A stretch of 64,000 nt of DNA, taken from NCBI RefSeq assembly GCF_028769735.1, contig NC_088194.1, forward strand, positions 1,186,319 through 1,250,318, written 5' to 3'. Position numbers and translations under genes: made by a program. Origin of the DNA: Zonotrichia leucophrys gambelii (taxonomy: Eukaryota > Chordata > Aves > Passeriformes > Passerellidae). Position 1 is the stretch's first letter; the number at the start of each line of letters is the position of its first letter. Under the pieces are notes generated by a model, which saw nothing but the letters and a program-made list of their open reading frames with translations, did no database searches and was not told the origin of the DNA. Below are positions 1-13,239 of this stretch, piece by piece.

Positions 1-481
1 CAGAAGCCAATTACAACAAATGGAAAGTGTTTTGCTTTTTAATCTCCTGGTTTTTTTAGCTAATCTCTCCTTTGGAAAGGGACGATTGGCTCAGCAGCAG
101 GATGCTGCCAGGGGGATACAGCACGTGTGGAGTCCCAGCTGCAATGGAAACTCAAGCCCTTGCTCTCCAATCCTGTCCTTTTGGGGTGGATTTATCCTGG
201 TTTTGTCTCAGAACAAATGTACAGGGGCAGAGAAACAACAGCAAAACTTAGGGAAACTTCTGACCAGGGGATTTTGCTGTGTTACTGTCTCTCTTTTCTG
301 AAGAGGGGAGTTTTCTCTTTTCAAAATACTCTTTTCACTTTGAGTTTTTCACCAGTTTGCACAGGAGGATTTGGAGGTGGGAAAACCCTCCCCAGCTGCT
401 GCAGACCCTTCTGCTTCTGTGGGCTTTGCCCTCCTTGGAAGAAAACCCAAATCCTGCTCCTCACCTGCCCAGAGATTGGGT

Positions 482-640
482 AATCACAGAATTACAGAAT
501 CCTTTTTGTTGGAAAAGACCTTTAAGGTCAAGAAGATGATCCTTTTCCTGCTGCAAAGGAAGTTCCATTCTGGGGAAGTCCATAAAAACGAGAAGTTTTA
601 GAACTGAAAAGGACCACACACACCCAAAAATGAGTTTGTT
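482..640 (-). repeat. CR1 LINE 3' fragment
   Basis: It starts with the reverse complement of the CR1 3' tail (tandem ATTCTGTGATT-type ending) followed by the TTGGAAAAGACCTTTAAGG block. The body decays after about 150 bp. Confidence 0.7.
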
Positions 641-2262
641 TCCTTCTCCTGTCCTGGGCAAGACCTCAACAGGATCCTACAGAAGGGGAAAACCAGGCCA
701 GGAGAAGACAGGACCCTCCTCATCCACCACCACTGGACAGCACACAGAGCTGGGAACCAGCTGGAACCTCTTCACCCACCCAGACTCTCCCAAGCACGTG
801 GAGAGCCAGAGGAGGGAGGAGGCCCTTGGATGCCATCCCCAGAGCCCATAAATTACAGCAGGGAACAGAATTGCATTTGCCCTATTTCTTATCTGCTTGG
901 AAATTGCGCTGCTTTCCCAGCTGCAAAGGCAGCTCTGTTCCCAAGAATTTCAGCAAAGCCATGACCTCTTTCCAGGATCGTACAGTATATGGTGGCGGGG
1001 AGCCAGGGCTAATTATAGGCACAGGAAAAGGGGAGAGAGGCATTTGGGAAAGCTCTACCTTCCCAGCCACAGGGAGGGAGTGGGGCAGCACAGCCACAGC
1101 CAAGCCCCTGACAGGAGCACCCCAAAGGGCTGCAAAAACCAGGCAAGGAGAGAAAATCCCAGGATTTCACTATCCTCATTTTCTGGAAAGGTGAGGAAAG
1201 ATGGAAAGATGATGGGAAGATGAAAGCCAGCATAAACTTCATCTCACAATATTTCACAATTCCAGGGTGCTCTGGTGGAGAGGGGAAGCCCCTCGGGGGG
1301 AGCAGGACAGGTACAGCACCACCCCAGCCCCAGCCAGAATCACTCTGTCAGTCCCACACCCAGAATCTGAGCAGCAGAATCCCTGCAGACCCCATCCCAA
1401 GAAGGTGAATGATGCCACAAGCCCCTCACTGTGCCCCTGTGCCCCAGCACGACCTGCAGAGATATTTAATTCCAATACAGAGATTCTGCCCAATCTGGAG
1501 GCAAATAAACCTGCATTAATTTTCACCCCAGCCAAGGCTCTCAGGCAAAGCCATAAGCTGAGTTCATTGTCACTCACTGAGCAATGTCACAGGAGCCACC
1601 TCCCTGCCTGGACCCAGTGCAGAAGTGGACAAGGACGTGGTGACACGTGTGCCCACGAGACCTTCCAGCAGGGAGGAGGCCAGGCAGCAAAGTACACAAC
1701 AGGCAGCAACTCTTTTAACCACCAGGCTTCTCTTCAGAGCCACGTTTCTGCACGAAACAAAACCTGGCCAAGGTAAAAATCCCACCCAACGTTTTTCTTT
1801 GAGGAAGGAAAAAGAAAAGGCAGGAACCTTCTCGCTCGCCGCAATGGTTTTCATTTTCCACCAAATGAACTCGAGCCGAGCCTCTGGCTGCCGGCAGATC
1901 CCCTCCTGCCTGCTCACTGCCTGTGTGCTTGTGGGAATGTGTGGGTGTGTGGGTTTTGTTTTGCTTTCTGCACCGCTCTGCAGACCATCTCCTGCTCTGG
2001 GCCAGCGCAGCCTGCACGGCTCAGCCCAGCTCCATCACCCAGCAGGGTGGGCATCCCACTCTTCAGCTACACCCTCCTCCTCTCCTCCAAAGGCTTCCAG
2101 AAACATGGCCTGCAGGTATCCCAGCCCTCAGGGTGCTGCAGAGCTGTTGGCATTGCCAGTCACTCTGAGAAGGTGCCTGTGTGGAGGGGAGAGTGCAGAG
2201 TGCTGGCATGGCTGTGTCCCCTGGGACAGGGGACAGCAGCACCAAGCAGGGCACCAGCACAG

Positions 2263-2709
2263 CCTGCAGTGGGAGAGCAGCTTTTACTGAAGGAAGGAAC
2301 CTGCCTGCCCATGCTGGTCCAACTGATGCCCTTTTCTAACGCTCCTGTGGCAGAGGGAAGGGGGATCAGTGCACACCCTGCTCCTGGTGAGACCCTTGGC
2401 ATCACCTCCTGCCAGCTTCCAGGGTAACAACCCCAGCTAAAACCCTGCCCTTGATGCCCAGCTTTGGCACTGCAGGTGCTCCCAGAAACGACCTAAAGCA
2501 GCCTGCCAGTGGGAGAGCAGCTCTCACTGAAGGAAGGAACCTGCCTGCCCATGCTGGCTCCAACTGATGCCCTTTTCTAATGCTCCCATGGCAGTGCACA
2601 CCCTGCTCCAGGTGAGACCCTTGGCATCACCTCCTGCCAGCTTCCAGGGTAACAACCCCAGCTAAAACCCTGCCCTTGGTGCTGCAGGTGCTCCCAGAAA
2701 CAATCTAAA
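2263..2709 (+). repeat. two-copy tandem duplication (about 220 bp unit)
   Basis: The second copy starts near 2502 and repeats the first with small deletions. Shared landmarks are GAAGGAAGGAACCTGCCTGC and CCAGGGTAACAACCCCAGC. Confidence 0.85.
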
Positions 2710-5700
2710 GACTGACAAACCAAACCCAGCACTTTCTATGTGACACCCCCCCACCCTCCCCACCAGCCCCAACACATCAAGGAATGGATGGGAAGGCAAA
2801 CAGAAACAGAAACATCCCCACAGCTCACACCAAAAACCAGCACCCAGCACCCAGCCCAGCCCAGCAGCAGCACAGAGCACAGACACCCATCCCCACAGAG
2901 CTGAGCCCACCTGGCTGGTGCTGCTGGCACATCCTGGAGGAGGTTGGGCCAAGGCAGCCCCTTCCCTTCCTTTCCCTTCCCTTCCCACCCAGCTCGGCGG
3001 GCGCCGCCACGCACGGCTCAGCCCTAACGGGATAACAAGCTCACAATGAGATCCTAATGAAGGATTAGCGAAATACAGTTTAAAGAGATTAAGGCTGGGT
3101 GCAGCACTGAAACTTTTTTATTTATTTTTTTTCCCTCCTGACAGCCCAGCAGAGGTGAGACACAGATTAGAGCCAACATGGATGGAGCTGGCATTCGCCG
3201 CTGGCTCCGGCGACTCGGGATGGTTTTCGCATCGCGTTCGTGCAAAGAGGGGCCAGGGCTGTAAAAAGGATGGAGGAACACACAAAAAATGGCTCGTGGC
3301 GCCTGCAAGCCCTGCCCAAGGCGCTTCACAGCCAGCCAGAGGCTTCCTTCATGTCTCCCCTCCCACATCAGTCCCTTCCCATCTGCATCCCAGCTGCGGC
3401 CGATGCTCTCAGTGCCGTTCATAATGACTGTTGATGTTATCCGCCCAAGCCGGAGCCTTCCAAGGAGCCCCAGGGAAGCAGGTACTCAGCTCTCATTCAG
3501 GGAAAGTTATTAATAGTAATTTCTTGGCTCTACACAAACAGAGCAAGAAGTCAGCCCTGGCCTGGGAGAGCTTGGCGTGACTGCCAGCCCCACGTGCTCC
3601 GAAAGGTCAGGAGTCTGGTTCGCCCCCAAATCAAACGAGGATGTTTAAAATAGAAGGCAACACATCTGGGGTTGCTTTTTGGCTTGTTTTGACCACTCAT
3701 ATTTTTTTCTTCAACCACCAACACCACATATTTTCTCCTCCTGAGAAAGGGCAACGTGACTGTCGCCCCATCACGGGCACCCAGGAGTGGGAATTTGTTA
3801 AAGCAGCCCCAAGAGTGCAAAAATGCCCAGGGGGAAATGGGAGAGCAAGGCTGGTGCTGGGGGCAACTGCTCAAACCCACCCCTCATTTCAGCCACACGA
3901 CAAGAGGGAGGTGGGGAGCTGAGAAACATCCCTGTTGAGAGACTACAAAACAAATCAAATGAAGATGTTTGGAGCAGATCCAGATGTTTATTAGTGACGC
4001 ACATGGAGGTATAAATAATTATCCGGTAGGAATTTTGTTCACAGGCAGCTCTCCCTTATCTAATCAGATCTCAGTGCGACATGGCCCCGGCCTCCCCCTG
4101 CTTAAAAAGTCTTGAGAAAACCAGATGCAAAAGAAAAAAAAACCTCACTAGGGGCACCAATTTAATCCCATTAATCACTGGATACTGGGAGCAGAGCTGC
4201 CAGCACTCAGATCTCATCCAGGCACAGCTTAAGGGAGGATTTTTTCCTCCAGCAGGAGCACTGGCAGAGGGTCAGATCCTGCACGAGGGTGCAAAGCAGG
4301 GCCAGGAGCTGAACCCTCACACCCTGCCCCATGTCCAGCACCAGGCAGGGATAAAATGGCATCTGTGGGGACAGGAGCCACCGTGGCATTGGCTGGGCCC
4401 CTCCACAGCAGCGCACAAGGAGCTGCACAAACTCTCTCCTGTAAGAAACCAAAGTGCTTAAAATATAACTGGCCAACAAACCCCTCCCTTGTCCGGCTGC
4501 GTGGTACCGAGCGGCCTCCCCACGCCCGGACACTGCAATTACCTAAAAATAAATGGACCACAAACCTCAAGAGGCCAAATGGCTGAGGGGGATGAGGACA
4601 GCAGGGAACGTGCCCCAGCAGCACCGAGCTGGCTGGAGGGACCAGCAGCCATGAGCAGCTCTCAGGCACCACCACGAAGCCCAAGCCAAAGGGTTCACAT
4701 GCAACCAAAAAACAGGTCGAGAAAAGGCTTTAATTGCTCAAAAAGCACCACCTGAGCTGATTTTTCCTGGCCCTTAGCATCACTTAGCCCATGGGAGGTG
4801 CTGGCCCACCACCCCCTACATCAGCAGCCCCTCACACTGCCAACCCCCCCAGCACTGGAAATGCCAGCATTTCCCATGGTTTTCCAAAAATTTCACCAGC
4901 CCAACCCACCAGAGGAGAGGCTGCAGAGGGTTTTGCAGTGGCCAGAGAGGAGCAGTGTTGGAAACTTACTGTAGGAAATTGGCCGCTCGGCTCCAGCTCC
5001 TTGTCCCTACTGGTGGGAAAGTCTATAAATCTCTAATAAAGAAAAAAAAAATCCCCTCCCATTTTATTCCTTCTCTCTCTCCCCCCTTCCAAAGGATTGC
5101 GAAACTGAGAGGGCAGCCAGGGCTTGGATTCGCAGCATTTCTGAGTTCCTACAGAGTCTGGGCTCCCTGCCACCAGCAACAGCGGCTCTGGGGGTGTGGA
5201 AAAAGGGAGGAAAAAAAAATAAAAAGAAGAAGAGGAGTAAAAAAATATATTTTAAAAAGTCCTGTTTATTTTGGGGGATGAGAGAGAAAGCTTGCAGTGC
5301 ACAAAGCGGGGTGGAGGGGGAGCAGGGCTCTGGCACTCCTGCAGGCACCACAAAAAGGGTTTGGTTCAAACACCTCAATATTGGGTGGGAATCCTGAGCT
5401 TGCAGAGGATGCTCTTTCCCAGAGTGTACATGGGCAATAAGAAGGCTCATTTAGAGGGAGGCAGCACCCCCCAGAGCAGCTGGAGCCCCTTGAGGGCACC
5501 CATGGGTGCCAGTGGCAGCTCTGCCCTGCCCTGCCCTGACGCGGCCCCGGTGCTGTAAGGGGAATTACTGAAGACAGGCTGGAAGAAAAGCCTGCTCCAG
5601 CCATGACCCAGATTCCCCTCCAGCCTGATCCCTCACTGAAGTCATAATCCTTGGAGGGCTTCTGGTCTTTTTTTTTTTTTTTTTAAATACATCCCTGAGC

Positions 5701-5714
5701 GTTGCCATGGTGAC
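5701..5714. promoter_or_regulatory. RFX X-box motif
   Basis: GTTGCCATGGTGAC matches the X-box consensus GTNRCCNNRGYAAC with one mismatch in the second half. It sits in a unique stretch (about 5690-5770) that also carries an inverted TATAAT/ATTATA pair, within the putative MEF2D intron 1. Confidence 0.45.
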
Positions 5715-5911
5715 GAGGGGGATGCTATAATTTCAGCATTATAGACTTCAGCGCGAGAACAGGAGGGAGAAGGTGGTGGAAATATGGATGAGTTGCACTG
5801 GTAATGCATTTTTAGGGAAAAAAAGAATTAAAAAAAAAAAAAGAAAAGAAGCAAGGCAGCACCTTGGCTTGGGCAGCAGAGGCTGGAGGAGCAGGCTGAA
5901 GGGATGCAGGG

Positions 5912-6232
5912 GATCATGGAATCATGGAAGGGTTTGGGTGGGAAAGGACCATAAAGGTGTTCTCATTCCAACCCCTGCCATGGTCAGGGACACCTTCCAC
6001 TAGACCAGGTTGCTCCAAGCTTTGTCTAACCTGGCCATGGGGCAACCTAGACAACCTCTGCCAGGGCCTTACCACCCTCAGAGGGAGGAACTTCTTCACC
6101 ATACCCCACCTAACCCTGCCTTCTGTCAGTGTGAAGCCATCCCCCCTTGTCCTGTCACTCCAGGCCCTGGTCCAAAGTCATCTCCAGCTCTCTTGGAGCC
6201 CTTTAGGCACTGGAAAGGACTCTAAGGTTTAC
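5912..6232 (-). repeat. CR1 LINE 3' fragment
   Basis: A good match to the CR1 3' region in reverse orientation. It runs from ATCATGGAATCATGG at the left through the GGGACACCTTCCACTAGACC and GTCCTGTCACTCCAGGCCC blocks typical of avian CR1. Confidence 0.85.
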
Positions 6233-6686
6233 CTGGAGCCTTCTCTTCCCTGGAATGGGGACCCGTTCTTGTGCCTCAGCCCCACTTTGGGGCATTGCTG
6301 GCACAGCAGCTTCCCTGGGCATGGGCACTCCAGACCCTGCAGAGCTTTGGGGGATGCAGCTGCCACCCTGCCAGGACACAGCAACAAGTCCTAAATCCCC
6401 CCAAAATCCCTTGTGGAACCCAATGTTCCCCTGAGCACAACCACCCTGTTTTGGGGTGGCCTTAGCCCAGCCTTCCACAGCTCAGCACGCAGCCAATGCC
6501 AAAACTTTGCAAAGAAGCAGCTCCAAAAGAGCTGCCCTCTCTTTTTACCTCTATTTCCTACCACCTTTCCTTTCCACATGCAGGTCCCCAAGGTATCCCA
6601 TTGTGAGCAGCATGTGGGAGACCCTGTGCTCCTGCCCAGCTCTCTGCTGGAATAAAACCCAACACTGCCTGTGTTTTTGCAAGGAT

Positions 6687-6977
6687 ATGAGATAGCTCTG
6701 GGTGTTCTTAAGGTCACACCACCTTGGTTCAGCCCTAGAGCCCCTGGGCTGATGTCTGTGAGTTTTCAGGCTGCTAGGTGATCTGTGACCCTGCTAGGTG
6801 ATCTGTGACTCTTCAGGAGGGATGAACCAGGAACCCACCACTGCCCATGAGATACCTCTGAGTGTTAAGGTGACACCACCTCGGTTCAGCCCTAGAGAGC
6901 CCCTGGGCTGATGTCTGTGAGTTTTCAGGCTGCTAGGTGATCTCTGACCCCATAGGAGGGAACAATCAGGAACCCAA
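6687..6977 (+). repeat. two-copy tandem duplication (about 150 bp unit)
   Basis: The unit GGTTCAGCCCTAGAG to AGGAACCCA occurs twice. The first copy also contains an internal 19-bp doubling of TGCTAGGTGATCTGTGAC. Confidence 0.85.
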
Positions 6978-7316
6978 TGGCTTCAGCCCCCTCAGACCCC
7001 AGGGAGTTCAAGCTCTCCTGTGACACAGAAATAGCAAAACTGTATGAACAGAAGCCCAACCAGTTTTAGCCACGTTTCCACCCCACTGCCAGGCACTGAA
7101 CCGGCACCTGCTGTGACGAAAAATTTCCGAAAGACGCACAAATAAAAATAAAACCATACACAAACAGCTCTGCCCAAAGGCAGCCCAACCAACGGCCCAT
7201 GACCCCATCACAAGAGAGACGGGCTGCCAGGGACCCACGGGGTCCCAAAGGAAGCCACGCTGCCCCTGGGGATGCCAGCTCCACACCACGCACAAGGGGA
7301 GGTGACAAAAAGCTCT

Positions 7317-7566
7317 GGGGTGGCGCATGGCACTTGGCACTGCGTCCTCTGGTCGTGCTGCCTGCACCCCTCAGCCTCTCTGAGGGGTGGGAGAGGGATC
7401 CTGACCACAAAATCCAAGTGGTCAGGGACACTGAGATATCACTGTGGTGCATGGCACTTGGCACTGCATCCTCTGGTCATGCTGCCTGCATCCTTCAGCC
7501 TTTCTGAGGGGTGGCACAGAGATCCTGACCACAAAAGCCAGGTGGTCACTGGCACTGAGATATCTC
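7317..7566 (+). repeat. two-copy tandem duplication (about 122 bp unit)
   Basis: The landmarks GGCACTTGGCACTGC and GATCCTGACCACAAAA recur once with about 10 percent divergence. Confidence 0.85.
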
Positions 7567-7938
7567 ACTGTGCCTGGGCACAGCTCAGTGAGGATCCTCA
7601 CTGGGACAAAAGGATCTCCTGAGCTCTAAAAGCTAAATAAAACCACAGAACATCACTGCCAAAGTGGGAACTCCAGTGTGGGGTGGCATCCTGTGCCAAG
7701 GACCCCCACCAGGACTCAAGGTGTTTGTTCCTCACTGCAAAAAATCTTGTATAACCTCGGTGGAAAAAATATCGTGACTGTTTTGTTTCCGTGCCCGAAG
7801 GGGAGCCAAACACCCAAACTACCACCTTCAGCATCTGACCTGTCAGGCCTTGGGCCATCAGGGCGCTTTCAGCAGTGCCCCGAGCTCCAAATTTAGCCTC
7901 GAAGGTATTTATCTCTGAGAAGCTAAAACCAAAGCTCC

Positions 7939-7946
7939 ATTTGCAT
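7939..7946 (+). promoter_or_regulatory. octamer (POU) motif
   Basis: A perfect ATTTGCAT octamer lies in a unique AT-rich pocket (about 7890-7960) of the putative MEF2D intron. It is short, so chance occurrence is likely. Confidence 0.2.
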
Positions 7947-8904
7947 AACAAAAAGACCCCGATGCTCGCTGCAAGTGCTGCTGGCAGGGCAGAGGACATG
8001 CAAAGCAGCCTCTCTCTCCAAGCAAAGGCGCTGAAGGTCACCCAGGCAGATGCTGAGCTCACCTCAGCGGCTGGTCCTCTCCACTGGAAAGGACAAGGCA
8101 AGAACATCTCCCCGTAAGGGAAACATCTTCCCAACCTTCCCACCTCGTCCAGTTGGAGCAGCTCTCTCCAGCACAAAGGCAGGTGTGAAATCCTGCTCGA
8201 TAAATCCTACTCTCATCTGGCCCAAAAGCTGGAAGACCTGAGGGCAACTACCAGGACTTTTCCAAACTCTCTCCATCTGTGCTGAGAGCTGGGCTCACCA
8301 TTTTCCTCTCCTGTGTACCCATGGCTGGCACAAGGCAGCTTTGTCCCCTCCAGAGCAGCGCCCATGGGGCAGCAGGAGGGGAGGAACCCAACCCTTGGCC
8401 TTTCTCCAGCAGCACCCAAGACCCCTGGGGTCCCCAGAAGCCCCCAGGAACTCACCCCATGAGACCCCCACCCCTCCCATGGGAGCAGCTCCATGCTCAG
8501 CTGTCAGACACCAGGTCAGCACCCGCTGCCACGCCGTGCCCGCGTGCCCGCAGCTCAACCCAGCACGTGTCCCTTTGTTTTGGGACAAAGTCCCTCCAGG
8601 AACTGGCACCACCCGACCATCTCCTCCTTATCTCACTCCGACTGAATCTCCTCCTGCCCTGCCATCCTCACAGCTCGCTCCAAGCTCATCTGTGCCAAAC
8701 CCCAGGGCGCCGCACCGAACCCAATAAAGCATCGCTGCGCCCCAGGCCGCCCCAAGAGCCAGATGTTCACCTCTCCCCCCGCAAGGAAATGCCAGCTCTG
8801 GGGGAGAGGATTGATGGAGGAGCAAGAAGCAGCCACCAGCTGCCGCGGGAAGAGGCCTTGGCTGCCTTTCACCACCAGCATCTTGCTCCAACCATTTGTT
8901 CTGC

Positions 8905-9135
8905 TTCTATTTTCGAAAGCGCCGGGGCTCAGCGCTCGGCAGATCCCAGCCTCCCTCCCAGCCTCCCCACCGCCGAGCGAGGCGACAGATTTCTGCTAAG
9001 AGGCAGCGCGGGCTCCACTCCCCATCTTGGCAGCATCCAGGCAGGACTGGGGGATATTTTTGAGCGAGCGAGCCGAGAGGTGCGAGTTTTCCCGGCGGCT
9101 CGTTGCCGGCGCGTGGGAAGGAACGGCCGTGGAGT
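8905..9135. promoter_or_regulatory. minor CpG-rich patch, possible alternative promoter
   Basis: About 230 bp with dense CpG, including GAGCGAGCGAGCCGAG-like runs, and a YY1-type CCAAGATGG on the minus strand near 9025. Surrounding DNA is CpG-poor. I cannot see a convincing exon or donor here. Confidence 0.35.
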
Positions 9136-9514
9136 CAGGGAAGGTTGAGGATGGATCCGTGATGGATCCCTGTGCTTCAAAGCCTGGAGATGGGGAGTCA
9201 AATCCTCCTCAGTCGTGCAAAGCCACACATGTCCAGTGGTATGTGGAGCTCTCTGGGAAAGCACCACCCAAGGGGTGAGGTTGGAGATAAGGCCTGGATT
9301 TGGCTGCATCCCAACCTCCTGAGCCCTTCCCAGAGCCCTCACAGAGGAGATCTGTCCATGTGATCCCAAGTGATGCTCCTCACTGGAATACTCCATGGAA
9401 AACTGCCCCACATCCAGGTAAGCCCTGCCTTCAACCAACCATTCTACATCCAGTTACTGAAATAAATTTGCTGCTACCACAGAGCAGAGCTATGTCTCCG
9501 GGGAACATGTGGTT

Positions 9515-9600
9515 TACCCCCTGGGATAAACCCAAGGGTTGGAATGAGATGATTTTTAAGGTCCCTTCCCACCTCAACCATTCCATGAGTCTGTGATAAC
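9515..9600 (+). repeat. CR1 LINE 3' end fragment
   Basis: GGTTGGAATGAGATGATTTTTAAGG... through CCATGAGTCTGTGAT is the CR1 3' terminus in forward orientation. Only the last 85 bp are recognisable. Confidence 0.75.
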
Positions 9601-11810
9601 TGTGCCTAGAGGCACCTCCTCACCTCCATGACCTCCCCAGTGGTGCCAGCACCACAGACACTTGGTGACACACAAACACTTTCCTTTTCCCCAAGATTCT
9701 TCCAGCAAGTTCTGAACCACTCCAAGCACCACAAGTCCGACAGAGCCAGGAATTCCCAGCAGCAGGAGGGTGCTTGTGGCACAACCAGGCTGCAGGAACA
9801 CCACGATTTTCACAAACTGAGGGATTTTCAACCACCCATCATCGAGCCCAGCAGCTCCAGGGTGCCCACCCAAAGGAGGTGACACAGATGCCACAGGACA
9901 CGGCACCCCAGGGATGGACACCATTCCCAGCCACTGGCATTAGGACAAAGTGGCAGCTCCTCCCAGGGCTGGCAGCTCGCTCAGATGCCAGCAAGAAGCC
10001 TGGGTGGGTACCAGCTCCACGGGGACATTTATCATGATATTTAGACAAAGCACGACAGCTCAGCCCTCACCTATAGTTACACAAACACACAGCCACTCTG
10101 CCTCTGTATTTTGGGTGAAAAACACACATTTCTGGCTGTCCCAGAAGATCCTTCCCCATGGATGCCACCATGCACCAAGAGCACCCATGCCTGGAGCCTG
10201 ATCCCTGCCATTCCCTGCCCCAGCCCCTCATCACAGTAATTCATCTCCTGCTCCCAGCACTGAGCACAGCGGCTGCAGGGCAGGACAGTCCTGGTGACTG
10301 CCCCTGCAAAATAAAAAAAAGCCTGGTCAGTCAAAATAATTTGTCCACATTCTTTATTGTAATTTTTTTCTTCCCTGCCAGTGGAAACTCCTGCTCCGGC
10401 ACCATGTCTCAAGGTTACTGCTAGGGGTGGGGGAGGATTTCAGGTTTTACAACTGAAAAATTCCAGACAGAAACCCAGAAATGTTGCCAGTCTTTTAGTG
10501 AACAGAAGTTCTTTATCCAATTAATTTATTTAACTTTTTTTTTTTTTTACACTTGATGCAGCAGGTTTAAGCAAACTCCTGCCCCTCAGATTTTAAATTC
10601 TCACTGATGCCATGAACATTTCCAATTCTCAATTTCCTTTTTAAGGAAAACCAAACCAGATGAATCTGACCCCACATATTTTCCCCACCTGCACGACATG
10701 GGATGTGTTCCTGGGTATGGCGCCCAGCAATTTTTCCCTGAAGCCTTCCAAAAATCGGAAAGGAAAAAATTTTAAAGAGTAAAAAGAAAAATTTCGTCTT
10801 CAAACTAAGAAGAGAAAAAAAAGATGCTTTCGAAAAGGATGGAGGAAAGTCACTTTGTTCCAAAAGGCACTTCCATTTGAAAAAGAAGATGAAAACTTCC
10901 AAGCAGGGCTATTTATATCCATCAATAAAACCTTGCACCTGAAGCTCCACCACAGCCTCCAGAGCAGGCACCCCCAGGCCCACAGCCCCAGCACCCCCGG
11001 GGCCATGAGCTGCAGGATCCATCACACAGTAGATGCTGATAATCCCCCTAGGCAGAAGGAGGAGAGAGGAGAAGGAGAAATCCCACTAGAAATCCTAAGA
11101 AGATCCCTTGGCAACGCCGGGGTGGGCTCGGGTCAAGGACCTGGCCACACAAGCAGGTATCCCTTCCCAAATCTCTCTGCTACTTTTTGGGCATGGAATA
11201 AAAAGGTAAAAAAAAATAATTTGGGAGCCATGGATTTGTCCTGCCTCCTTCCAAAAAAACAAAAAAAGGCTGATGCAACAGCAGTGCTGCAGTGGGAGGT
11301 CACCCTTCCCCACAGCCCCAAGCACCCAGCCAGGGGGGCTGCAGGGCTGGAAGCGGTTTGGGGTTTGTGCCGGACGCTTGCAGCAAGCTGTTTGAAGCTC
11401 TGGAAAGAGAAACCATTCCTCCTCCTCCTCCTCTTCCTCCCTGGCCAGAAATAGGACATTTAATTACCCCCTTTCCAAGCCCAGGCAGCACTGACTCAGG
11501 ACAGGAGGTGGGAGAGCTTCCACCCCGCGCCAGCAGCAGCCCAAAGCCACCGTGCTGGGCTCTGACCTTGAGCCGTGGTGCCAGCAGCCCTGGGCTGACA
11601 GGGCACAGCCAGCACAGATGGCTCAGCTCCCCACCTCTGCATTCCAGCTCCTGCTGGGCACTCACAGCCAGGAGGGTCAGCCTGGGGTGCTGCTCCACGC
11701 ACAGCCCCAGCAGGGCCATTGCTGCCTCCAGGAAAACCAAGGGCTGACGGCAATCTGGGAAATCCTACGTGTCCTGCTCAGCCCCTGGCTGCTTTGGGAT
11801 GGGTGGGAAG

Positions 11811-11935
11811 GTCTGGTGCCTTCCTCACACTGATCTGGGACAAGGACAGCAAAGGCACAGGGGCGAGAGGCCACCGTGGGCTTGGTGGATCCGACCGAGC
11901 ATCACTGGTGGCACGGCCACCTCGGTGGCTCCTGG
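11811..11935 (+). repeat. dispersed duplicate, copy 1
   Basis: About 120 bp here (TCTGGTGCCTTCCTCAC... to GGTGGCACGGCCACC) reappears at 18609-18730 with about 85-90 percent identity by eye, in the same orientation and 6.8 kb away. Confidence 0.8.
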
Positions 11936-13150
11936 GTGGTGGCACATCCCAGCACAGGCACCTTCCTGCCCTTCCAGCTCGTCCTCACCGTGCACCAGGA
12001 CACTGTGGCAGCACAAGAGCAGCACCACACGCCTGCTCTGCTGGGGAACGGAGGGGCATGGAGCTATCTGAAGTCCCACTGGGCAACATGGCATTAGCCA
12101 GCACTGGGAACAGGTCCCAGCTGCTGCTCCAGCACTCCAGCAGTCAGCCACAACAGGACATGTCACCATGAGCAGAGTGGTGACACAGATCCCCACCACT
12201 ACTGCATGCAGCTCATGTCACTGCCCCCTTTTCCATAGGGGAAGGTGCTCACCTAGAGCTAAGAAGCAGCATGGGAATTGTGGAGCAGCTGCTGTGTCCC
12301 TCCAGCCTTGTTGTGACCCACACAAAAACAGGCCAAGTTTCCCCAAAAAATATTCTCATGCAGCCCAGAGACCCAAGTCCCCCATCTTCTGCACCCCCAT
12401 TTAAGAGAAAGCAAACCTAGACCTCACCCCCCCCAAAATAAATCACTCCAAACTGGAATATTTATCAAACCTTTGCTCTCCACATGGGCACTTTTTTAGG
12501 ATATTTTAAAGGATGAGGGCTCTTGTCTGTTTTGCAAGCAGTGGGGAGCTACAGCAGGGAGACACCAAGAGTGAGGGGGAAAGGAAAAATTAAAGAAGAA
12601 CCACAAGCAAAGCAAAGTGGAGTGCAAGATGCAAAGCGACAGATCCGGGGAGGCAGAGCTGCTGGCAGGCAGACGGCGAGATCCATCTTGAAAGCAAAAG
12701 CAAACTGCTGCTCACACAGGCAGAGGGAAAAACCTAGAGGTCTTCAGCACCGCCTGAGCTCTGATCAAACAAAGTGATTAACAAATCTCAGCTTTTTATT
12801 GAAAGCTTCTATCTAATTAGAGGAAAAAAGGAAAGGAAAAAACAAAATTAAAGCCCTGAGAGTCACAGTGAGTGGTGAAGTCCCAGACAGTGCTGGGGGA
12901 GGTGAGGGGGTGATGCACCCCACAGTCCTGCTGGCACAAGGAGAGGGCAAGCACAGCCAAGGGCACCCAGTGCCACACGTTGCCGTGCCTCCCCAGCCTT
13001 CCTCCACCTCCTCTTCCTCCTCCTCACTCTCTGCTCACCACGGCGGGCTCAGCAGCAGAGCTGAACCTTCCCGGGAGCAGCACTGTCATCTACAATAGAG
13101 TCACCTCTGAACCCGGCACGGCTCAGCCGCCAGGAACTGCCAAAATAGCG

Positions 13151-13239
13151 ATAAAAATAAAGAAAGAGCCCCTGGCCTGAGGAGTTCACCCTCGGAACAG
13201 ATGGGACGGCGGCAGGGTGAGGCAGGGGGATATTTTTAG
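13151..13239. promoter_or_regulatory. pair of near-consensus MEF2 sites in intron 1
   Basis: Nine-of-ten matches occur at 13151-13160 (ATAAAAATAA) and 13230-13239 (ATATTTTTAG), in a locally CpG-containing non-repeat stretch of the putative MEF2D intron. Confidence 0.25.

Noticed and set aside
9140..9175. GGATCCGTGAT phrase as a possible MEF2D MADS-box exon
   Set aside because: The flanking codons do not encode the MGRKKIQI start on either strand.
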